In this document: piece by piece, positions 11,336 through 22,739 of the stretch
Layout of the letters: the number at the start of each line of letters is the position of its first letter
Numbering within the stretch: position 1 is the stretch's first letter
Origin: Gonocerus acuteangulatus
Taxonomy: Eukaryota; Arthropoda; Insecta; Hemiptera; Coreidae
Direction of reading: 5' to 3'
Assembly (NCBI GenBank): GCA_946811695.1
Contig: OX328128.1
Span: 28,304,510-28,368,509 of the forward strand
DNA length: 64,000 nt
Notes under the pieces: generated by a model
Database searches by the model: none
What the model was told of the DNA's origin: nothing
What the model saw: the letters and a program-made list of their open reading frames with translations, nothing else
Program-made: the position numbers and the translations under genes

Positions 11336-11521
11336 TTTTTTTATTATTATTTTTTTTACGGCGCATCAACATCCAGGCCATTAGCGCAGACATCCACGGT
11401 GCAGCGAGGAATTTTCCCAACGAGCCGTGGGATGAGAAAATTCCTGCCACCGATGGGGATCGAACCCACCATCTCCCGCTTATGAATCCAATGCGCTAGC
11501 CACTAGACCACGGGAGACCCC
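11336..11521 (-). mobile_element. tRNA(Met)-like SINE, copy 1
   Basis: On the minus strand: A box TGGTCTAGTGGCTAGCGC, an anticodon-loop-like TTCATAA (CAT, Met), and a perfect B box GGTTCGATCCC. The tRNA-unrelated body ends gcgctaatggcc...gttgatgcgccgt and then an A-rich tail. It inserted with a perfect 13-bp target duplication, tacctcacgacat, at 11323-11335 and 11522-11534. The tail is shared with the 5S-headed SINEs. Confidence 0.93.
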
Positions 11522-11534
11522 TACCTCACGACAT

Positions 11535-12287
11535 GACTGCACCTTTGAGAGAGGATAGCCAATTGATAAACACTTTGTAAGCACATGCGTATGTGTTTTT
11601 GAGCACATGCATATACATATATAATGTTTCATATAATATATACAGGGTGTTCCAATAAACCTAAGCTTACTCCTCAGAAGATTGGTGTGTAGAGCTTGAA
11701 CCGTTTTTCACTCAGATGGAAAATTTAATGTGGAAATATTATCAAACTCTTCCAGACTGCAGCAGTTCCGTATTTTATCAATCGGGACAAGTAAAGAGGT
11801 CTCGAGTAAAACAAAGACTTTACCAGGATATTTTAAATCTATAAATTTCACCTGGAAAAAACATGTTTTTTGTGCATTATACGTTTGTATTGGACCATAT
11901 AACGTTGTTTATTTGTTTTCTGTTCTCTGTAAGTAAGAGAATATTTCGTTTTTATACTGGCTGCTATCTTTCAAAAATTCGTCTCATCATGTAGGATATG
12001 AATTCCATTTTGTCTTCTGAGTTCGGTAAGTAAATGATTTACTGTAATGTCTCTAGTGCCTGTGTGACATGTTGATTTGAGATATTCGTGAGGAAATTTA
12101 GGATTTCATTAAGGTAGGAAAAAGTTAAGAATATCTTATGACTAGTAAATATTTAATTTACTGAAGAGTAGCAAGTATTAATATTTAATGACTGCTTTCT
12201 ATTCTTAAGGAAAACTTATTAATTATAGACAGTAGAATAATATAAAACTTTAACCCTATTTCGTTCCCCCAAAACAATTACAAAATA

Positions 12288-12290
<3 letters not shown>
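11535..12290. other. unannotated stretch
   Basis: No gene is recognised. At 11641 the motif tacagggtgttccaataa resembles transposon ends often seen in arthropods, but no partner end could be assigned. Confidence 0.35.
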
Positions 12291-12345
<55 letters not shown>

Positions 12346-12394
12346 GGTATTTTGTAACCTACTTAGAACGACAAACGCATTATTGATTTGTTGG

Positions 12395-12460
<66 letters not shown>
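12291..12460. repeat. two (TA)n tracts with palindromic flanks
   Basis: The first tract (12291-12331 and on to about 12344) is flanked by ttacaaaatacct on the left and aggtattttgtaa on the right, so the palindrome extends beyond the TA run. The second tract is at 12402-12460. Confidence 0.9.
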
Positions 12461-12463
<3 letters not shown>

Positions 12464-12758
12464 ATGGGTGTGCGATTGAGTGTAGGCGTAAGTGTATTAG
12501 ATATTAATGATGATATTAAAAAATAAATTAATAAAACCAAAATCGAGGAATACTAAAGTTGGAAATATTTTATACATTCACAACTGATAGGAGCTATAAA
12601 AAAGTCACATATCTACAGACCGGAAGATAAGTTATTTTTCTTTTATGACCATCGCAGATCGTGTGGAGACTTTATAATAGACAACTTATTTTATCATTTA
12701 CAGTTTTATATTTTTTTTTTATCTAAAAAAAGTTATTGTTAAATTATTTTGTTTGATT

Positions 12759-12990
12759 TCTTTTAATTGCGCAACTGCATTTAGGCCACTAACGCCGTAT
12801 TTTTTTCTTTGCAGGTACCCATTTATTGATTTATTAATTATTTGGAGGCTGGGTGAGCCTAGGGACGATATGGGACGCCAAATCCAACCCTCGAACGACG
12901 AGACTAGAACATAAAAATCTTTAATGCTTGCTCTTCGGCTTGAACTCATGTAATATAAGTTCAGCTCTACCACTGAGCTAACCTCGCCTC
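12759..12990 (-). mobile_element. tRNA-headed SINE, old copy
   Basis: The minus strand starts gcgaggttagctcagtggta (A box) and continues to gagttcaagcc (diverged B box). The body, ctaggctcacccagcctcc, is shared with the SINE at 33612-33948. It ends with a diverged form of the common tail, ggcgttagtggcctaaatg. The tRNA fold is decayed; the better-kept relative at 33612 has an AAT (Ile-like) anticodon. Confidence 0.7.
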
Positions 12991-13031
12991 CGTATGTAGA
13001 TGTAAATATCCTTAAAATCATATTTCTTGTT

Positions 13032-13090
13032 TTGTTTTTTTGTTTTTTTTTTTATTATGGCGCATCTAAAACTTGGTCATTAGCGCCGGC
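13032..13090 (-). mobile_element. 5'-truncated SINE (tail only)
   Basis: Only the common 3' tail (gccggcgctaatgaccaag...gatgcgcc) and its A-rich end remain. A 12-bp target duplication, atatttcttgtt, lies at 13020-13031 and 13091-13102. The head was lost at insertion, as expected from incomplete reverse transcription. Confidence 0.85.
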
Positions 13091-13118
13091 ATATTTCTTG
13101 TTATATGATATTATGAAA

Positions 13119-13120
<2 letters not shown>

Positions 13121-13185
<65 letters not shown>
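13121..13185. repeat. (TA)n microsatellite
   Basis: A TA run of about 65 bases that abuts the left arm of the 1.2-kb palindrome. Confidence 0.95.
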
Positions 13186-13187
<2 letters not shown>

Positions 13188-13256
13188 TAAAGATGGAATT
13201 GTTGGGATTCGGCTAAATAAACCTCAATATGATTTTGTTTTAAAAAATCTATATTT

Positions 13257-13296
13257 CGGACGTTTCGGCTACTCATTGGTAGCCTTCGTCAGCTAA
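13257..13296 (-). ncRNA. hammerhead-ribozyme-like core (left arm)
   Basis: Minus strand: CTGACGA, stem II GGCTAC / GTAGCC with loop CAATGA, then GAAACGTC. The C at the fifth position replaces the usual U of CUGAUGA. Stem II is fully paired in this arm. Stem III is minimal, so cleavage ability cannot be judged from sequence. Confidence 0.45.
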
Positions 13297-14275
13297 AATG
13301 ACAAAAAAAAGGAATTAATACAAAAACAAAAAAAATTATGATTGTGATAGGTAACAGAGCTATAGATACAAGTAACTTATAAAAGAACATATCGTCTTAA
13401 ATTCTTAGAATGAAAAAGTGAATAGGTACAATAATTGATTTTAATAGTAATTATTAACGTTAATTGATTTTACAAAGAAATAAGAAGCTACATACCAATG
13501 ACAAATATAGTAGCTAATAGTAACATTAATTAATTTTACAAAGAAATAAGATACTACATACCAATAGAAATGCCGAGCGGCAGAGGAAGACCAAGGTTGG
13601 CAATTAAGTAACCATTGCAGAGTGTCTAAGGAGAAAAAGAAATCTACTGGGGTATAAGTAAGTGGAAACAGCAGGTGGTGGGGGAAATGTCGGTAAGGAT
13701 CAAAAAGCAAGTTTATGACATGTCGGTAAGGATCAAAAAGCATGTTTATGACATATTTATGACAGGAGACATATTTATGACAGGAGACATATTTATGACA
13801 TATTTCCTGTCATAAATATGTCATAAACATGCTTTTTGATCCTTACCGACATGTCATAAACTTGCTTTTTGATCCTTACCGACATTTCCCCCACCACCTG
13901 CTGTTTCCACTTACTTATACCCCAGTAGATTTCTTTTTCTCCTTAGACACTCTGCAATGGTTACTTAATTGCCAACCTTGGTCTTCCTCTGCCGCTCGGC
14001 ATTTCTATTGGTATGTAGTATCTTATTTCTTTGTAAAATTAATTAATGTTACTATTAGCTACTATATTTGTCATTGGTATGCAGCTTCTTATTTCTTTGT
14101 AAAATCAATTAACGTTAATAATTACTATTAAAATCAATTATTGTACCTATTCACTTTTTCATTCTAAGAATTTAAGACGATATGTTCTTTTATAAGTTAC
14201 TTGTATCTATAGCTCTGTTACCTATCACAATCATAATTTTTTTTGTTTTTGTATTAATTCCTTTTTTTTGTCATT

Positions 14276-14320
14276 TTAGCTGACGAAGGCTACCAATGAG
14301 AAGCCGAAACGTCCGAAATA
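14276..14320 (+). ncRNA. hammerhead-ribozyme-like core (right arm)
   Basis: This is the inverted counterpart of the motif at 13257-13296. The layout is the same, but one base differs in stem II (ggctac / gaagcc), which breaks a pair. It is one of the few differences between the two arms. Confidence 0.42.
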
Positions 14321-14446
14321 TAGATTTTTTAAAACAAAATCATATTGAGGTTTATTTAGCTGAATCCCAACCATTCCATCTTTACTTATCACCTCGACGG
14401 CTAACTATCTAATCATCATGATATATATATATATATATATATATAC

Positions 14447-14620
14447 TTTTTTTTATTTTATTTTTCATCGCATTTCTATCTAGGAAATTAGTTCCCACCC
14501 TTCCTAAACATCCATGATCTTTCAATGGGCCCATAGATTTAAAGCTCAACCTGCTGCTGGAGGGACGGCTGCATCTACCGCATGAGAATTCAAGGCGTTA
14601 ACCACTAGACCATGGAGAGA
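14447..14620 (-). mobile_element. tRNA-headed SINE, old copy (A box only)
   Basis: The minus strand opens ccatggtctagtggttaacg, a good A box, but no B box survives. It ends aactaatttcctagatag...atgcgatg and an A-rich run, a diverged version of the common SINE tail. Confidence 0.6.
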
Positions 14621-14639
14621 CCACATTCGTTATATTTAT

Positions 14640-15044
14640 TATAAACAATTTGTTTATATGTTTATACCTAATCTAAATGAGTTTCTTATTTATTATTATT
14701 ACTAAAAGAAGAAATGTGTTATAGATTTATTATTATTATTCTTGGTAATTTTCACTGAGGAGTAACTAGATTAATGGATTCCTATAACAGTATAAGCATT
14801 AGCTCTTCATATTAGGTTACATAATTCCTACACCTTGCTACCAAGAAATCTTGAATAACCAATGTTTTATAATACAATATATTTTTTTCTATAGTGATAA
14901 TATTAATTGTATGCCGCGAAACGTGTAGAGGAGAATCTGAAAATAAAGTAGCACAGAAAAGAATAGAACATATTAGAAATTATTTACCCTAAAAATAGAC
15001 ACTCCTAAAATATTTTAATATAATTTAAAGCATGAAGCACTCAC
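14640..15044. other. unannotated intron or 3' flank
   Basis: AT-rich, single-copy-looking sequence just downstream (minus strand) of the transporter exon, starting with its splice donor. No feature was recognised. Confidence 0.4.
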
Positions 15045-15199
15045 CTAAAACATATGGGGTCCCTAATATGGCGGGAACTGTAAATCCTACGCCGAACCTG
15101 AAGATGATCCATGTAGTGAAATCCTGAGCGAATGCAGTGGCAATCCCGAAGAAACACTCGATGAAGAGGTAAATAAAGAACGACGGCCGTCTGCCTAAG
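15045..15199 (-). CDS. SLC22-family organic cation/carcinine-type transporter, internal exon (TM3-TM4)
   Basis: This is a 155-nt exon on the minus strand, bounded by a pyrimidine-rich acceptor (tttttttccag at 15200 upward) and a consensus donor (gtgagt below 15045). It enters in phase 2 and leaves in phase 1. It encodes (S)LGRRPSFFIYLFIECFFG, then ...TTWIIFRFGVGF and VPAILGTPYVL. GRRP just after the previous exon's GYLQD completes the major-facilitator loop 2-3 signature (G...D..GRRP) of SLC22 carriers. The two hydrophobic stretches fit TM3 and TM4. Proteins of this family move organic cations or zwitterions across the plasma membrane. Among insects the sequence looks most like carcinine transporter-type members, which take part in histamine recycling in photoreceptors; that subtype is an inference. 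Downstream exons were not found in the window. Confidence 0.9.
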
Positions 15200-15299
15200 C
15201 TGGAAAAAAATAGAAAATTATTGTATAAGTATGGGAGAAAACCCCTACTTTTCTACGTTTGTACACATTATTTATCAATGTTGCAGTAAGCGAATAAAT

Positions 15300-15650
15300 A
15301 TGAGAGAAAAGGTTGGATGTGCATCACTGAAGATGTGGCAACAACGAATCCGCAAACGCTGCATCTGGGTCATTTGCACGACACGTGGCTGACACCTAAG
15401 GTAATTCATGTAAGGTCTAAGACCTGACGAGAGTTGCTTCTTCCAGGAACGACCAAGAGCATAGTTTGGGGCGAAGGGTTTAAAAAGGGCCGGCTTACCT
15501 CCGACGGAACATATTCCATATCCGTTCCTGACATCCAGGCCTAGATGGTTTTCAAAGGTAGGTTAGCCCAAATATTCTCTTACCTCCCAAATTGATAATA
15601 GTTGGTAAATCTAAACAGTTGTCTCTCTCTCACTCAACCTTTTCTCTCAT
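15300..15650. mobile_element. short TIR element (MITE) in the gene
   Basis: The ends are inverted repeats: atgagagaaaaggttg at 15300 and its complement ending at 15650. A second copy begins at 63942. No coding sequence is present. It lies in the minus-strand gene's large intron, upstream of the 15045-15199 exon. Confidence 0.75.
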
Positions 15651-16910
15651 TTTAGAAATGTTGTATGTAGCGTAGTGTCGTATTGTAAATTAAAGCTATG
15701 TAAAGGAATTCCTATTCTCTAAAACATTTCACTTGCTTTTATGAAATAATTATTAAATTTGATTTAAGGCTAATGCACTTTCAATGTTCACAAGTGCCTT
15801 TTTTAAACCTTTTACGTGTTCAAAATGTGGATATTAATGAAAAATTGCAGTTTGAAAAAGACGCCTGTGCAAATTGAAAGTGCATTAGAAAGCAAATTTA
15901 ATAAAGATTTATAAAAGTAATGTACGTTAAAAATAACGTGTACAAGCATACAAAATGTTTTTTTTTGTTCTAAATAATCTTTAGAACAACATAAGCCTTA
16001 AAACATTTAATCAATTACCTTTCAGAAGTAACATTAAGTGTTGGTGTAATAATTATTAACTCTGAAAATAAAAGTCCCTATGTTGCCATTGATTATCGAT
16101 TTACTGTCAGTGAAATGCATAGGATTAGAATTAGTTTGGAGTTCAAATCCATTGTTGAAATTTTTATTGACAAGACAATTTCAATAGTCAAGCCTGGAAG
16201 AAAAACAGATAGAAGCCTGCGGTTAACAGCATTTTACAACAATTTTGGTCTGGTTTCATCCTATTGAGTATTGTATTCTACATGCGATACACCCTGTATA
16301 TTGGGTCCCATGATGTTATTTCAAAGTTTTATGTAAGTCTGCTATCAGATAGTAAGTGTTTTATAGTTAAAGTTGTGTTGTGACATCGGTTCTTCTATTT
16401 TTATTTGCAATAAGCTGTGAATGCCTAGTACGTGAATGGCCTATCCTAATACGCCGAAGGACTACTTGTGCCAAGTTCACGGACTATCCCCTATGAAATA
16501 GCTTACTCCATTGGCTTACAGTTTGTATTAGGAACTTAAAAGCCCTTAGATAATTCAAGTCTCTATTTATTTTCCGGCAAAACTTAGTAGAATATAGTTT
16601 CAACTCCTTCCCAAGTTCAGAACAAGTTAAAAACTTCACTAGAAATAGTTTTAGTTGGATTCCGAGGAAGTTGTAGTTGCTCTTGGCAGGTTGATAGGCA
16701 AATGTGTAATTGAATTCTTTAGGTAGAGACAACAAAGCTAAAACTATAAGTTAGTAATTAACTAGAACTAAAGGAGTTTTAGAATTGTATTCAATATAGA
16801 AACTACTATTATCTAGTAGTTTAAGTTTGCTATAATTCCCCCGTCTCCTTAAAACGTCTCAGAGTAGTTATATTATCTCTGAAAGTATCTATTAGTAATA
16901 AGATTAAAAA
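15651..16910. other. unannotated intron
   Basis: No gene was recognised. The motif acaccctgtata near 16286 is the inverted form of the transposon-end-like tatacagggtgt at 11638, but the 4.6 kb between them does not behave as one element. Confidence 0.35.
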
Positions 16911-17016
16911 GTCCGACGTGCAGGGACTGCGTTACCTTAGCGCGGTTCCGTGCATTTCCCTAGTGCCAATAATAAAGGAATAGAATCATTTATTGGTAGG
17001 TTTTGATCTTTCGTAA
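16911..17016 (+). repeat. element A, 5' fragment
   Basis: Only the start survives (GTCCGACGTGCAGG ... TTAGCGCGGTTCC), directly followed by a longer copy. Confidence 0.7.
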
Positions 17017-17019
17017 AAA

Positions 17020-18030
17020 GTCCGACTCGCAGGAACTTCATCATCTTAGCGCGGTTCCGTTCTTATCCCTAGTCTAATTTGGAAAGATTGAAATAGAATC
17101 AGTTATTATTTTGGTTCCACCAGTCTTGAAAGGTCTTGATTTACAATCTCACCTGTATGGGTCGGCTAACCAATAAGTCGCCCAGAAAGGCCTCCGCTCA
17201 GAGGCATTTGGAAAGCCTTGGGATCTCTCTCTTTGAACGCTACATTTTTAACAATAAATTCATCTTCTTATTTTACTTATTCTGTCTTATTTTCAAATAC
17301 ATTATCCGACTATATGAAATTAAAAAATAACAAGGAATAAAACAGAAAGAACCGTTCGAATAAGCGAACTCAATTACTTTATAGTTTTAAGCACTTATTT
17401 CTCCGATTGACATCGCCTAATTAAAACTTTCTTCAGAACCTTTTTTGTAGAGCATTTAGAAAGCTTTCGAATGGTAACCTTCCGCTTCGCAAGATTGTCA
17501 ACAGTTTTCGAGATACTAACGAAAGTATACAAAGTTACCAAAACTTTTCTTGTCTCTTAATAAAATATTTTATTCTAACCCTTCCTTTACTCCAAACGTA
17601 ACCAAAATTTCAACACATTAGTGTTGATGAAATTCGAACATGCAGAAAATGTTTCAACTGAATCCCATAATTCTAAGTACCAAAATCAAAGACAAAAAGA
17701 ACAGTTCGAATAAGCGAAACCAATTACTTTAAAGTTTTAAGCACTTATTTCTCCGATTGACATCGCCTAATCAAAACTTTCATTAGAACCATTTTTGTAG
17801 AGCATTTAGTAAGCTTTCTAATGGTAATCTTCATTTTACCAAGATTCTCAACCTTTTTCGAGATATTAAGGAAAGTATACAAAGTTACCGAAACTTTTTA
17901 TGTCTGTTAATAAAATATTTTATTCTAACCCTTCCTTAACTCCAAACTAACAAAAATTTCAACATATTAGTTTTAATGAAAGTAGAACATACAGAAAATG
18001 TTTCAACTGATCCCCTGTTTCCCGTTTCCA
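17020..18030 (+). repeat. element A, copy 2 (3'-truncated)
   Basis: It begins GTCCGACTCGCAGG and contains both diverged ~350-500-bp internal modules (near 17390 and 17740). It breaks off before the cation-like distal block and hairpin. Confidence 0.75.
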
Positions 18031-18040
18031 AACCAAAAAA

Positions 18041-18202
18041 GTCCGACTCGCAGGAACTGCGTCATCTTAGCGCGGTTCCTCCCTCCCCCATAGGGAGGAA
18101 CCCCGCTTATAAGGTTGATACAATGAAACAATCCGGAAGTGCCGACTAGAAAATTTTGCGTTTCAGAACCCCTGGAGACCGAAAATGATGGTGGTTCAAA
18201 TT

Positions 18203-18275
<73 letters not shown>

Positions 18276-19820
18276 TTGTCTGTTCGCTCTCTAGGTCGAA
18301 GACGAATGGTCCGATTTTGATGAAATTTGGTACAAAAATCCGTCGTCCAATTTGAAAGGTCAAGTTCGTTAACCAGCGAAATCCGCCTACCGGAAGATGG
18401 CGTTTGGGGCGAAATTCGCGCAAAATAAATCGTAACGCTTACGTTTTTGAGTTCATAAGCGTCTAAGTACTCGTCTTATATGATTCCTGGGCTAGGAAAA
18501 CGAATGAAACCATTTTCAAGGCGATAGCTTTAACCGTTTTCGAGAAAATTGGAAAAATATTTTTTGAATACCGTTTTTGGTTTGGGTACTTAGAATCATG
18601 GGATTCAGTTGAAACATTTTCTGCATGTTCTACTTTCATCAAAACTAATATGTTGAAATTTTGGTTACGTTTGGAGTTATGGAAGGGTTAGAATAAAATA
18701 TTTTATTAACAGACATAAAAAGTTTTAGTAACTTTGTTTACTTTCCTTAATATCTCGAAAAGGTTGAGAATCTTGGTAATCGGAAGAATACCATGAGAAA
18801 GCTTATTAAATGCTCTAAAAAAAAAGGTTCTGATGAAAGTTTTGATTAGGCGATGTCAATCGGAGAAATAAGAGCTTAAAACTTTAAAATAATTGATTTC
18901 GCTTATTCGAACTGTTCTTTTTGTCTGTTTTTTATTCCTTGTTATTTTTTAATTGCTTATTGTTGGATAATGTATTTGAAATAAAACAGGTTAAGAAAAA
19001 TAAGAAAAACAATTTAATGTTAGGGATATGGATTTCCAAGATATATAGCTTTTCAACTGCCTAGCGTCCTTCCTAGGGAGGGTTCTTTGTCTTTGATTTT
19101 GGTACTTAGAATTATGGGATACAGTTGAAACATTTTCTGCATGTTCGAGTTTCATCAACACTAATATGTTGAAATTTTTGTTACGTTTAGAGTAAAGGAA
19201 GGGTTAGAATAAAATATTTTATTAACAGACAAAAAACGTTTTTATAACTTTGTATAATTTCGTTAGTATCTCGAAAACCGTTGACAATCTTGTGAAGCGG
19301 AAGATTACCATTCGGAAGCTTACTAAATGCTCTACAAAAAAGATTCTGAAGAAAGTTTTAATTAGGCTATGTCAATCGGAGAAAAAAGTGCTTAAAGCTT
19401 TAAATTAATTGATTTCGTTTATTCCAATAGTTCTTTTTTTCTGTTTTATTTCTTGTTATTTTTTAATTGCTTATAGTTGGATAATGTATTTGACAATAAA
19501 ACTGGTTAAGTAAAATAACAAAAACAATTTATTGTTAGAAATATAGATTTCCAAGATTCCAAGACCTTGTCACAAGCGGGTCTGTTTCTACTGTAGCCGA
19601 CCCTTCCAGGTAAGATTGTAAATCATGACCTTTCAAGACTTTACTACTCATAAGAATGGCGTTAGTGACCTTAAGGGTTGACACGCCATTATAATAATTA
19701 ATTTAAAAAAAAAAAGACTGGTGGAACCAAAATAATAACTGCTTCTATTTTAATATTTCCAAATTAGACTAGGGATATGAACGGAACCGCGCTAAGATGA
19801 TGCAGTCCTGCGAGACGGAC
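18041..19820 (-). repeat. element A, copy 3, fused to a forward 5' end
   Basis: The first 39 bases (18041-18079) are a forward element A start. At the shared TTAGCGCGGTTCC the sequence switches into the hairpin end of an inverted full copy that runs to 19820. The switch at a 13-bp identical sequence points to recombination between two termini. (TA)n tracts lie at 18208-18274. A LINE tail fragment is nested at 19641-19713. Confidence 0.75.
19641..19713 (+). mobile_element. 5'-truncated non-LTR tail fragment
   Basis: This short insert reads gaatggcgttagtgacctt, aagggttgacacgcc, attataataatt and poly(A). It splits element A copy 3 between caagact and gactggtgg, with a target duplication of about 6 bp (aagact). 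The tail matches the LINE copy at 5250-5811. Confidence 0.8.
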
Positions 19821-19833
19821 TTTATTTATTTAT

Positions 19834-19834
19834 T

Positions 19835-19869
<35 letters not shown>

Positions 19870-20045
19870 TTTTTTTTTTTTACGGCACATCTACATCTAG
19901 GTCATTAGCGCCGACATCCAGGGTGTAGCGAGGAATTTCACCAGCGAGCCGTGGGATGATAAAATTCCTGCCGGAGGTTGGGAATCGAACCCACCATCTC
20001 CCGCTTATGAATCCAAGGCGCTAGCCATTAGACCACGGGAGGCCC
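19834..20045 (-). mobile_element. tRNA(Met)-like SINE, copy 2
   Basis: It has the same architecture as the copy at 11336-11521: A box, TTCATAA anticodon loop, B box GGTTCGATTCCC, and tail gcgctaatgacctagatg...gatgtgccgt with a long A-rich end (seen as T on the plus strand). It sits exactly between an inverted and a forward element A end. Confidence 0.88.
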
Positions 20046-20046
20046 C

Positions 20047-21090
20047 GGTTCCTGTTCATATCCCTATTCTCATTTGAAAAGCATAGAATAGAAACAGATA
20101 ATATTTTCCTCGGCCTTTGTTCAAAGGGTTTTATGGCTATACCGATACTTCATTTCATACGTTTCAATGAATTGGAAAATATCAAATATTTTCACACATT
20201 CCTGTGTTCTTTTACTATAGTAATAATTCTACAGATAAAATCAATTAAAAAATAAAATAAAAAAACCAACAGCATAAAGGCAATTGAAAATATTCAAAAG
20301 ACGTCAACGAATCTTTTTCTCTTGGCAAGCTATATTTCTAACAATGAATTGTTTTTCTTATTTTGCCTAATCTGTTTTATTGTAAAATACATTATCCAAC
20401 TATAAGCAATTAAAAAATAACAAGGAATAAAAACAGACAAAAAGAACAGTTCGAATAAGCAAAATCAATTACTTTAATGTTTTAAGCAGTTATTTCTCCG
20501 ATTGACATCGCCTAATCAAAACTTTCATCAGAACCATTTTTGTAGAGCATTTAGTAAGCTTTCTAATGGTATTCTTTCGTTTACCAAGATTCTCAACCTT
20601 TTTCGAGATATTAAGGAAAATATACAAAGTTACCAAAACTTTTTAAGTCTGTTAATAAAATATTTTATTCTAACCCTTCCCTAACTCCAAACGTAACCAA
20701 AATTTCAACATATTAGTTTTAATGAAAGTAGAACATGCAGAAAATGTTTCAACTGAATCCCATGATTCTAAGTACCCAAACCAAAAACGGTATTCAAAAA
20801 CTATTTTTCCAATTTTCTCGAAAACGGTTAAAGCTATCGCCTTGAAAATGGTTTCATTCGTTCTCTAGCCCAAGAAGCCTATAAAAAGAGTACTTACAAG
20901 CTTATGAACTCAAAAACGTAAGCTTTACGATTTTTTCTGCGCGAATTTCGCCCCAAACTCCATCTTCCAGTGGGCGGATTTTGCTGGTTAACGAACTTGA
21001 CCTTTCATATTGGACGACTGATTTTTGTACCAAATTTCATCAAAATCGGACCATTCGTCTTCGACTTAGAGAGCGAACAGACAAATATAC

Positions 21091-21154
<64 letters not shown>

Positions 21155-21285
21155 AATTTGAACCACCATCATTTTCGGTTTCTAGGGTTTCTGAAACGCA
21201 AAAATTTCTAGTCGGCACTTCTGGATTGCGTCATGAGTTCAACCAAGCGGGGTTCCTCCCTATGGGGGAGGGAGGAACCGCGCTA
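20047..21285 (+). repeat. element A, copy 4
   Basis: It lacks the first ~40 bases (it starts at GGTTCCTGTTC next to the SINE) but is otherwise long. It includes one internal module, the distal block with (TA)n at 21094-21151, and the closing hairpin ending CGCTA. Confidence 0.75.
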
Positions 21286-22008
21286 AAAATATAAATTAAA
21301 ATCTCGAACAAAACGGAAGATTTAAGTTGCCACAACAGGAAACTTACAGTATCCTAAGCGGAAATTATTTCAACCACTCTCACAGCGTTCGCTCTTGGAA
21401 ACCATTATAAAACTGTCACACAATTTTTTACCTTGTTTTACCAAACTACTCAAAGCTGGGTGGGTCTAGGGATCAAGTGAACCACGATTATGACCCACGA
21501 GCTACGGTACTGGAAACAATAATTGTTTCAGTAATTATTACTGATATTTGTTAAAAAAAATACTTGTACATTGTTAGTTGTAACGAAGAGTCATTTGCAC
21601 GTTTATTGACTTTCGCTCGGATGAGGATGCGAGCCTTCTTGGTTAGACGTCATTGACAGAATCGCTCCGTAATATTCCTTCGATTGTTCCACCCAATAAG
21701 ATATCTAACAAATATTCTACAAATCAATTTATAAGGAAGTTATATTGTTTCTTCGCTATTAAAGGCGGGAACGGTCTTACGTTAAAATGTCAGGGTAAAT
21801 GAGGGAACCTCTTAGGAGATCCTTCAATCAATTTAGCAATGAATTAATTAAGGTGCCCCAATGAGGTGGAAGGAAGGTAGATGTTGGAGTGGGGGGTGGG
21901 GGGAGATGAAAGAGTTTTCGGTGTCAATTATTTCCTCAAGAGGCACTCTACTTTCTCAAGGAAGTATATTGCATGTAACAACCCTTAAAGGATCTGCTAT
22001 TAGTCAGT
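21286..22008. other. unannotated intron with a G-rich patch
   Basis: No gene was recognised. At 21890-21911 the plus strand has GGAGTGGGGGGTGGGGGGAG, which could form a G-quadruplex. Confidence 0.4.
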
Positions 22009-22082
22009 ATCTCTCTCTCCCTCTCTCTCTCTCCCTCCCTCTCTCTCTTTCTCCCTCCCTCTCCCCTCTCTCTCTCCTCCCC
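22009..22082. repeat. (CT)n / CCCT-rich microsatellite
   Basis: A pyrimidine-only tract of ctctctccctccct-type repeats of about 74 bases. Open frames across it are artefacts. Confidence 0.95.
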
Positions 22083-22113
22083 CTGCCTATTTAGTAAAAA
22101 TAGAACATCACAA

Positions 22114-22470
22114 TTAACCGTACATAACAAACTAACTGTCTACAACTCACTAATAAAACCTATATGGACTTACGGAATAGAAATCTGGGGGACAGCCAAG
22201 CATTCCAACATTTACCGAATCCAAACATTCCAATCTAAAGTCCTACGTACCTTAGTCAATGCCCCTTATTATGTTTCGAATCGCACTCTCCGTAATGACC
22301 TAAATATCCCTTTTGTCCAAGATGTAATCCCCACTCGCTTCTCATCCTTCCATAAGAAATTAATCCTTCATCCTAATCCTCTAGCCCAATCCTTATCCAG
22401 CACCAGTCATCCTTCCTCTCCACCAAGACGTCTTAATAGGAAGTGGCCTCGAGATCTATTAAACCAGTGA
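22114..22470 (+). pseudogene. non-LTR retrotransposon reverse transcriptase C-terminal fragment (Jockey-like)
   Basis: An open 118-codon frame includes YNSLIKPIWTYGIEIWG, IQTFQSKVLRTLVNAPYYV, NDLNIPFVQDVI and FHKKLILHPNPLA, then stops at TGA. This is the stretch after the RT thumb in Jockey-group LINEs that lack or precede RNase H. It is 5'-truncated but free of stops, so it is a fairly recent insertion. The following gtgctgtgaagtagagtg is probably its 3' UTR. Confidence 0.88.
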
Positions 22471-22579
22471 AGTGCTGTGAAGTAGAGTGAACAAAAAAAA
22501 ATTAGTAAATTGTGTGTATAAGTGTACATATGTACGTATGAGTGTACGTAGATTTATCTGTGTGCGTGTTTATGTATAT

Positions 22580-22726
<147 letters not shown>

Positions 22727-22739
22727 AAAAAATAATATC

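Larger units (their letters stand above)
13186..14387. mobile_element. 1.2-kb near-perfect inverted repeat
   Basis: The arms (13186-13765 and 13805-14387, about 580 bp each) are almost identical in inverse orientation, around a ~39-bp spacer made of repeats of acatatttatgacagga. Identical 100-codon frames appear on opposite strands simply because of the symmetry and I do not treat them as genes. The outer part of each arm carries a hammerhead-like core. This is either a fold-back element or a head-to-head dimer of a retroelement terminus. Confidence 0.85.

Noticed and set aside
11440..11521. Functional tRNA(Met) gene on the minus strand
   Set aside because: Boxes A and B are good, but the acceptor stem does not pair and the sequence is part of a SINE with a target duplication.
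13441..14131. Two identical 100-codon frames on opposite strands
   Set aside because: They are the mirror images created by the 1.2-kb palindrome; no domain, no splice context, and the rich F/Y/H content reflects AT-rich DNA.
11638..16300. A single 4.6-kb element bounded by tatacagggtgt and acaccctgtata
   Set aside because: The interval contains many unrelated insertions and the transporter exon, and no inner similarity extends from the two motifs.
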